A DNA stretch of 64,000 nt from Streptomyces sp. Sge12 (lineage in GTDB: Bacteria > Actinomycetota > Actinomycetes > Streptomycetales > Streptomycetaceae). The stretch is taken from assembly GCF_002080455.1 (NCBI RefSeq), contig NZ_CP020555.1, positions 6,298,501 through 6,362,500 on the forward strand. The letters are read 5' to 3'. The notes under the pieces are model-generated. The model was not told where the DNA came from. It did no database searches and worked only from the letters and a program-made list of their open reading frames with translations. Position 1 is the first letter of the stretch. The number at the start of each line of letters is the position of its first letter. Below, piece after piece: positions 60,095 to 64,000 of this stretch. The position numbers and the translations under genes were made by a program.

Positions 60095-60999
60095 TGGGCG
60101 CCTTGCAGGACAAGCTGGTCGACGGGCTCTACGGGCTCGGCTGGGCCGGGGTCAAGAAGCTGCCCGAGCCCGCCGCCGTGGCCCTCGGCCGGCGCATCGC
60201 CGACTTCGCGTGGAAGCGGCGCGGCAAGAGCGTGCTGCGGCTGGAGTCGAATCTGGCCCGGGTGGTGCCCGACGCCGGTCCGGAGCGGCTGCGCGAGCTG
60301 TCACAGGCGGGCATGCGCTCCTACATGCGGTACTGGATGGAGTCCTTCCGGCTGCCGACGATGGACCCGAAGCGCTTCAGCACCGAGGTCGAGTTCCAGG
60401 ACGAGCACCTGCTGCGCGAGGCCCTCGCCACCGGGCGCGGGGTCATCGTGGCCCTGCCGCACCTGGCCAACTGGGACCTCGCCGGGGCCTGGGCCATCGG
60501 CCACATCGGGGTGCCCTTCACCACGGTCGCCGAGCGGCTGAAGCCCGAGAGCCTCTACGACCGGTTCGTGGCCTACCGCGAGAGCCTGGGCATGGAGGTC
60601 CTGCCGCACAGCGGCGGCGCCGCCTTCGGCACCCTCGCCCGCCGGCTGCGCTCCGGCGGCCTGGTCTGCCTGGTCGCGGACCGGGACCTGTCGGCCTCCG
60701 GGGTCGAGGTGGACTTCTTCGGCTCCACTGCGCGCATGCCGGCCGGGCCGGCGCTGCTGGCCCAGCAGACCGGTGCCGTGCTGCTCCCGGCCACCCTGCA
60801 CTACGGCGACACGCCGACGATGTACGGCCGGATACACCCCGAGGTCGAGGTGCCGGGGACCGGGACCCGGACCGAGAAGACCACCGCCATGACGCAGGCG
60901 GTGGCGGACGCCTTCGCCTGGGGCATCGCCCAGCACCCGCAGGACTGGCACATGCTGCAGCGGCTGTGGCTGGACGATCTGGAGGAGCGCGCCCTGTGA
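60094..60999 (+). CDS. phosphatidylinositol mannoside acyltransferase (LpxL/HtrB-like)
   Basis: The 301-residue protein belongs to the lysophospholipid/LpxL acyltransferase group: the catalytic H-x4-D reads HLANWD (about residues 131-136) and ADRDLSASGVEVDFFG provides the conserved Arg/Asp. In mycobacteria PatA in the same gene order acylates the mannose of PIM. It acts at the inner face of the membrane. The coupled order pgsA - acyltransferase - mannosyltransferase supports the assignment. Confidence 0.88.
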   Translation: MGALQDKLVDGLYGLGWAGVKKLPEPAAVALGRRIADFAWKRRGKSVLRLESNLARVVPDAGPERLRELSQAGMRSYMRYWMESFRLPTMDPKRFSTEVEFQDEHLLREALATGRGVIVALPHLANWDLAGAWAIGHIGVPFTTVAERLKPESLYDRFVAYRESLGMEVLPHSGGAAFGTLARRLRSGGLVCLVADRDLSASGVEVDFFGSTARMPAGPALLAQQTGAVLLPATLHYGDTPTMYGRIHPEVEVPGTGTRTEKTTAMTQAVADAFAWGIAQHPQDWHMLQRLWLDDLEERAL

Positions 61000-62168
61000 A
61001 GATCGGCATCGTGTGCCCGTACTCGTGGGACGTGCCGGGTGGCGTCCAGTTCCACATCCGGGACCTGGCGGAGCACCTGATCCGCCTCGGCCACGAGGTG
61101 TCGGTGCTCGCTCCGGCGGACGACGACACCCCGCTGCCGCCTTACGTGGTCTCGGCGGGGCGGGCGGTGCCGGTTCCGTACAACGGCTCGGTGGCCCGGC
61201 TGAACTTCGGCTTCCTGTCGGCGGCCCGGGTGCGGCGCTGGCTCCACGAGGGCACCTTCGACGTGATCCACATCCACGAGCCGGCCTCGCCCTCGCTGGG
61301 ACTGCTGTCCTGCTGGGCGGCGCAGGGCCCGATCGTGGCGACCTTCCACACCTCGAACCCGCGGTCCCGGGCGATGATCGCCGCGTACCCGATCCTGCAG
61401 CCGGCCCTGGAGAAGATCAACGCGCGGATCGCGGTGAGCGAGTACGCGCGGCGCACCCTCGTCGAGCACCTCGGCGGCGACGCGGTCGTCATCCCCAACG
61501 GCGTCGACGTGGACTTCTTCGCCAAGGCCGAGCCCAACCCCGACTGGTCCGGGCAGACGCTCGGCTTCATCGGCCGGATCGACGAGCCGCGCAAGGGCCT
61601 GCCGGTGCTGATGGCGGCCTTCCCGAAGATCGTGGAGGCCTGCCCGGACGTACGGCTGCTCGTCGCGGGCCGCGGTGACGAGGAGGAAGCCGTGGCCTCG
61701 CTGCCCGCGGAGCTCCGCGCACGGGTCGAATTCCTCGGCATGGTCTCGGACGAGGACAAGGCGCGGCTGCTGCGCAGCGTGGACGTGTACGTCGCCCCGA
61801 ACACCGGTGGCGAGAGCTTCGGCATCATCCTGGTCGAGGCCCTCTCGGCGGGCGCGGCGGTCCTCGCCTCGGACCTGGACGCCTTCGCGCAGGTCCTGGA
61901 CCAGGGCGGCGCCGGCGACCTCTTCGCCAACGAGAACGCCGACGCGCTGGCGACGGCGGCCGTCGCCCTGCTGCGCGACCCGCAGCGCCGGGCCGAGCTC
62001 AGCGACCGGGGCTCGGCGCACGTCCGCCGCTTCGACTGGTCCACGGTCGGGGCGGACATCCTGGCCGTCTACGAAACGGTGACGGACGGCGCGGCGGCGG
62101 TGGCCACGGACGAACGGGTCCCCCTGCGCACCCGCCTCGGCTTCTCCAAGGACACCTCGCCCTCCTGA
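60996..62168 (+). CDS. pimA: phosphatidylinositol alpha-mannosyltransferase
   Basis: The 390-residue GT4 enzyme has the N-terminal acceptor site VCPYSWDVPGGVQFHIRDLA, the IPNGVDVDFF linker, and donor-binding GRIDEPRKGLPVL and the E-x7-E motif ESFGIILVEALSAG. It transfers the first mannose from GDP-mannose to phosphatidylinositol on the cytoplasmic face. GTG 60996 overlaps the acyltransferase stop (GTGA). The C-terminal 25 residues are not conserved. Confidence 0.9.
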   Translation: MKIGIVCPYSWDVPGGVQFHIRDLAEHLIRLGHEVSVLAPADDDTPLPPYVVSAGRAVPVPYNGSVARLNFGFLSAARVRRWLHEGTFDVIHIHEPASPSLGLLSCWAAQGPIVATFHTSNPRSRAMIAAYPILQPALEKINARIAVSEYARRTLVEHLGGDAVVIPNGVDVDFFAKAEPNPDWSGQTLGFIGRIDEPRKGLPVLMAAFPKIVEACPDVRLLVAGRGDEEEAVASLPAELRARVEFLGMVSDEDKARLLRSVDVYVAPNTGGESFGIILVEALSAGAAVLASDLDAFAQVLDQGGAGDLFANENADALATAAVALLRDPQRRAELSDRGSAHVRRFDWSTVGADILAVYETVTDGAAAVATDERVPLRTRLGFSKDTSPS

Positions 62169-62273
62169 CGGCCGGGGCCGGGACGGGGCGGGGCGCTGCG
62201 CCGTCCTGCGCGCACGCCCGGCGGGCGCTCGATCGGGGCCGGGCCCGATGGGGGCGGGGGACGCGCTGAGCGG

Positions 62274-62279
62274 TAGGGT
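62274..62279 (+). promoter_or_regulatory. -10 box of the 62288 gene (leaderless)
   Basis: TAGGGT ends 8 bases before GTG 62288. No ribosome site is present, fitting a leaderless start. Confidence 0.45.
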
Positions 62280-62287
62280 CGCGCAGC

Positions 62288-62830
62288 GTGATCGAAACCC
62301 TTGTCTGGATCGCCCTGGCTCTCGGAGTCATCGGGGTCTACCTCAGCTGGACCGCCGGCCGGCTCGACCGGCTGCACTCGCGGATGGACGCCGCGCGGGC
62401 CGCCCTCGACGCGCAGCTCGTACGGCGGGCCTCCGTCGTGCTGGAGGTGGCCACGTCCGGGGTGCTCGACCCCGCCTCGTCCCTGGTGCTGTACGAGGCC
62501 GCGCACGCCGCCCGGCAGGCCGAGGAGGACCACCGCGAGGTCGCCGAGAGCGAGCTCAGCCAGGCACTGCGCGCGGTCTTCGCCGATGCCGACCAGGTCG
62601 ACGTGCTCAAGGCGGCCCCCGGCGGGGCGGAGGCCACGGAGGAGCTGGCCGCGGCCGTCCGCCGGGTACCGATGGCGCGGCGCTTCCTCAACGACTCGGT
62701 CCGGGCCGCCCGCGCGCTGCGCAGGCACCGCAAGGTCCGCTGGTTCAGACTGGCAGGACACGCACCCTTCCCGCTCGCCTTCGAAATGGACGACGAGCCG
62801 CCGGTGGATCTTGCAGAACGGCCGATCTAG
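62288..62830 (+). CDS. small membrane-anchored helical protein, LemA-like
   Basis: The 180-residue protein has one N-terminal membrane segment (TLVWIALALGVIGVYLSW) followed by helices rich in Ala, Arg and Leu (RLDRLHSRMDAARAALDAQL, SELSQALRAVF), and an FLNDSVRAARALRRHRKVRWFRLAGH stretch. The layout resembles LemA proteins, an N-terminal anchor with a helical bundle, but sequence motifs are weak. The gene sits between pimA and pdxS in the same direction. Function unknown. Confidence 0.7.
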   Translation: MIETLVWIALALGVIGVYLSWTAGRLDRLHSRMDAARAALDAQLVRRASVVLEVATSGVLDPASSLVLYEAAHAARQAEEDHREVAESELSQALRAVFADADQVDVLKAAPGGAEATEELAAAVRRVPMARRFLNDSVRAARALRRHRKVRWFRLAGHAPFPLAFEMDDEPPVDLAERPI

Positions 62831-62978
62831 GGGGTCTCCCGGGCCTCCAAGGGCCGTGAGGGACAAATCAAGGAGCCACAGGCTCCATATTGGCCCTTGT
62901 AGTGGACTGATCCCCTGGGGTTTCCTCAGCCGAGTAGTACGAGCAGTACCCCGTCTTCCTTTCGAGTGAGGTCAATCC

Positions 62979-63896
62979 GTGAGCACGCTTCCCACCTCCC
63001 CCCAGTCCGCCGAGTCGGCGATCGGCACCTCGCGCGTCAAGCGCGGCATGGCCGAGCAGCTGAAGGGCGGCGTGATCATGGACGTGGTCAACGCCGAGCA
63101 GGCGAAGATCGCCGAGGACGCCGGCGCCGTGGCCGTCATGGCCCTGGAGCGGGTCCCGGCCGACATCCGCAAGGACGGCGGCGTCGCGCGCATGTCGGAC
63201 CCCAACATGATCGAAGAGATCATCGAGGCCGTCTCGATCCCGGTCATGGCCAAGTCCCGCATCGGCCACTTCGTCGAGGCCCAGGTCCTGCAGTCCCTCG
63301 GTGTCGACTACATCGACGAGTCCGAGGTCCTGACCCCGGCCGACGAGGTCAACCACTCCGACAAGTGGGCGTTCACCACCCCCTTCGTCTGTGGCGCCAC
63401 CAACCTGGGCGAGGCCCTGCGCCGCATCGCCGAGGGCGCGGCCATGATCCGCTCGAAGGGCGAGGCCGGCACCGGCAACGTGGTCGAGGCCGTCCGCCAC
63501 CTGCGCCAGATCAAGAACGAGATCGCCCGCCTGCGCGGCTACGACAACAACGAGCTGTTCGCCGCCGCCAAGGAGCTGCGCGCCCCGTACGAGCTCGTCA
63601 AGGAAGTTGCCGAGCTCGGCAAGCTCCCGGTCGTGCTGTTCTCCGCCGGTGGCGTCGCCACCCCGGCCGACGCCGCGCTGATGCGCCAGCTCGGCGCCGA
63701 GGGCGTCTTCGTCGGCTCCGGCATCTTCAAGTCGGGCGACCCGGCCAAGCGCGCCGCCGCCATCGTGAAGGCCACGACCTTCTACGACGACCCGAAGATC
63801 ATCGCGGACGCCTCCCGCAACCTGGGCGAGGCCATGGTCGGCATCAACTGCGACACCCTCCCCGAGTCCGAGCGCTACGCCAACCGCGGCTGGTAA
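62979..63896 (+). CDS. pdxS: pyridoxal 5'-phosphate synthase subunit PdxS
   Basis: The 305-residue TIM-barrel protein makes PLP from ribose 5-phosphate, glyceraldehyde 3-phosphate and ammonia. VMALERVPADIRKDGGVARM, the lysine in MAKSRIGHF that binds the sugar, and GGVATPADAALM / GVFVGSGIF of the phosphate site are all present. GTG 62979 has GAGTGAGG upstream. PdxT, the glutaminase that supplies ammonia, begins 6 bases after its stop. Confidence 0.97.
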   Translation: MSTLPTSPQSAESAIGTSRVKRGMAEQLKGGVIMDVVNAEQAKIAEDAGAVAVMALERVPADIRKDGGVARMSDPNMIEEIIEAVSIPVMAKSRIGHFVEAQVLQSLGVDYIDESEVLTPADEVNHSDKWAFTTPFVCGATNLGEALRRIAEGAAMIRSKGEAGTGNVVEAVRHLRQIKNEIARLRGYDNNELFAAAKELRAPYELVKEVAELGKLPVVLFSAGGVATPADAALMRQLGAEGVFVGSGIFKSGDPAKRAAAIVKATTFYDDPKIIADASRNLGEAMVGINCDTLPESERYANRGW

Positions 63897-63902
63897 TCGG
63901 TC

Positions 63903-64000
63903 ATGACCAACACCCCCGTGATCGGTGTCCTGGCCCTCCAGGGCGACGTACGGGAGCACCTGATCGCTCTGGCCGCGGCGGACGCCGTGGCCAGGCCGAT
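63903..64000 (+). CDS. pdxT: PLP synthase glutaminase subunit PdxT (5' part)
   Basis: From ATG 63903 the frame reads VIGVLALQGDVREHL and continues to the window edge. GVLALQGDVREH is the diagnostic N-terminus of PdxT, a class I-type glutaminase feeding ammonia to PdxS. The gene is cut by the window end. It directly follows pdxS, so the two form one operon. Confidence 0.92.
   Translation, partial: MTNTPVIGVLALQGDVREHLIALAAADAVARP

Overview
The window is a stretch of actinobacterial chromosome, almost certainly from Streptomyces or a very close relative. The support is very high GC with strongly GC-biased third codon positions, frequent GTG starts, ATGA/GTGA/TGATG gene overlaps, many start codons sitting 6-8 bases after a TANNNT -10 box (leaderless pattern), and an ssgB gene, which is restricted to morphologically complex actinomycetes. 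Gene order (arg cluster, metNIQ, cob genes, ssgB, thrS, the pgsA/acyltransferase/mannosyltransferase trio, pdxST) matches from memory the S. coelicolor region around SCO1523-SCO1580. This looks like conserved core chromosome: I found no insertion sequence, integrase, phage gene, CRISPR array or biosynthetic gene cluster.

Layout. 1-6.2 kb: tail of an unknown gene, a NUDIX hydrolase, a 3-hydroxyacyl-CoA dehydrogenase, a secreted glycoside-hydrolase-like protein, a DUF1918 protein, a divergent DMT exporter/MocR-type regulator pair whose start codons overlap in one CATG, and a histidine-phosphatase-like protein that has lost its catalytic histidines. 6.3-16.4 kb: arginine biosynthesis, argCJBDR as one operon, then an L,D-transpeptidase-like and a HEAT-repeat protein on the other strand, then argG and argH. 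ArgR-box-like sequences overlap the argC and argG promoters. 16.5-24.1 kb: HAD-like protein, TetR/MFS pair with a clear operator, a beta-helix-like membrane protein, a PlsC acyltransferase, a Tat-exported glycerophosphodiesterase, a small sigma factor and a GNAT enzyme. 24.1-28.3 kb: two small membrane proteins, then metNIQ (methionine import) preceded by a short upstream ORF ending in a Cys/Met-rich run. 28.4-35.5 kb: GNAT, then cobalamin genes cobL, a BluB-CobT fusion with a long Pro/Glu-rich N-terminus, and a CysG-like fusion.

35.5-39.0 kb: SpoU-type rRNA methyltransferase, tail-anchored Ser/Thr kinase, a 61-residue membrane protein with a structured leader, and a minus-strand tRNA cluster (Gly, Cys, Val x3). 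39.2-44.6 kb: pabB/pabC (folate), double GNAT, DsbA-like protein, small membrane proteins, a CGNR zinc-finger protein and ssgB. 44.7-51.8 kb: PGPGW membrane protein, two near-identical tRNA-Val(CAC) genes bracketing a 776-residue membrane protein, a DEDDh exonuclease, a DUF4365/unknown gene pair, a secreted DUF4232 protein and a GNAT. 52.0-64.0 kb: thrS, HIT hydrolase, DUF1992 protein, a 559-residue membrane protein, EF-G2, the phosphatidylinositol mannoside-type operon pgsA-acyltransferase-pimA, a LemA-like small protein, pdxS and the first bases of pdxT.

Most of the window is housekeeping metabolism (arginine, methionine uptake, cobalamin, folate, vitamin B6, lipid mannosides, translation). 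The parts most worth a second look are the Cys/Met leader of metNIQ, the BluB-CobT fusion, the DUF4365 gene pair, the conserved-looking pseudo-phosphatase and the shared start codon of the MocR/DMT pair. None of these is proven to be a new system from sequence alone.
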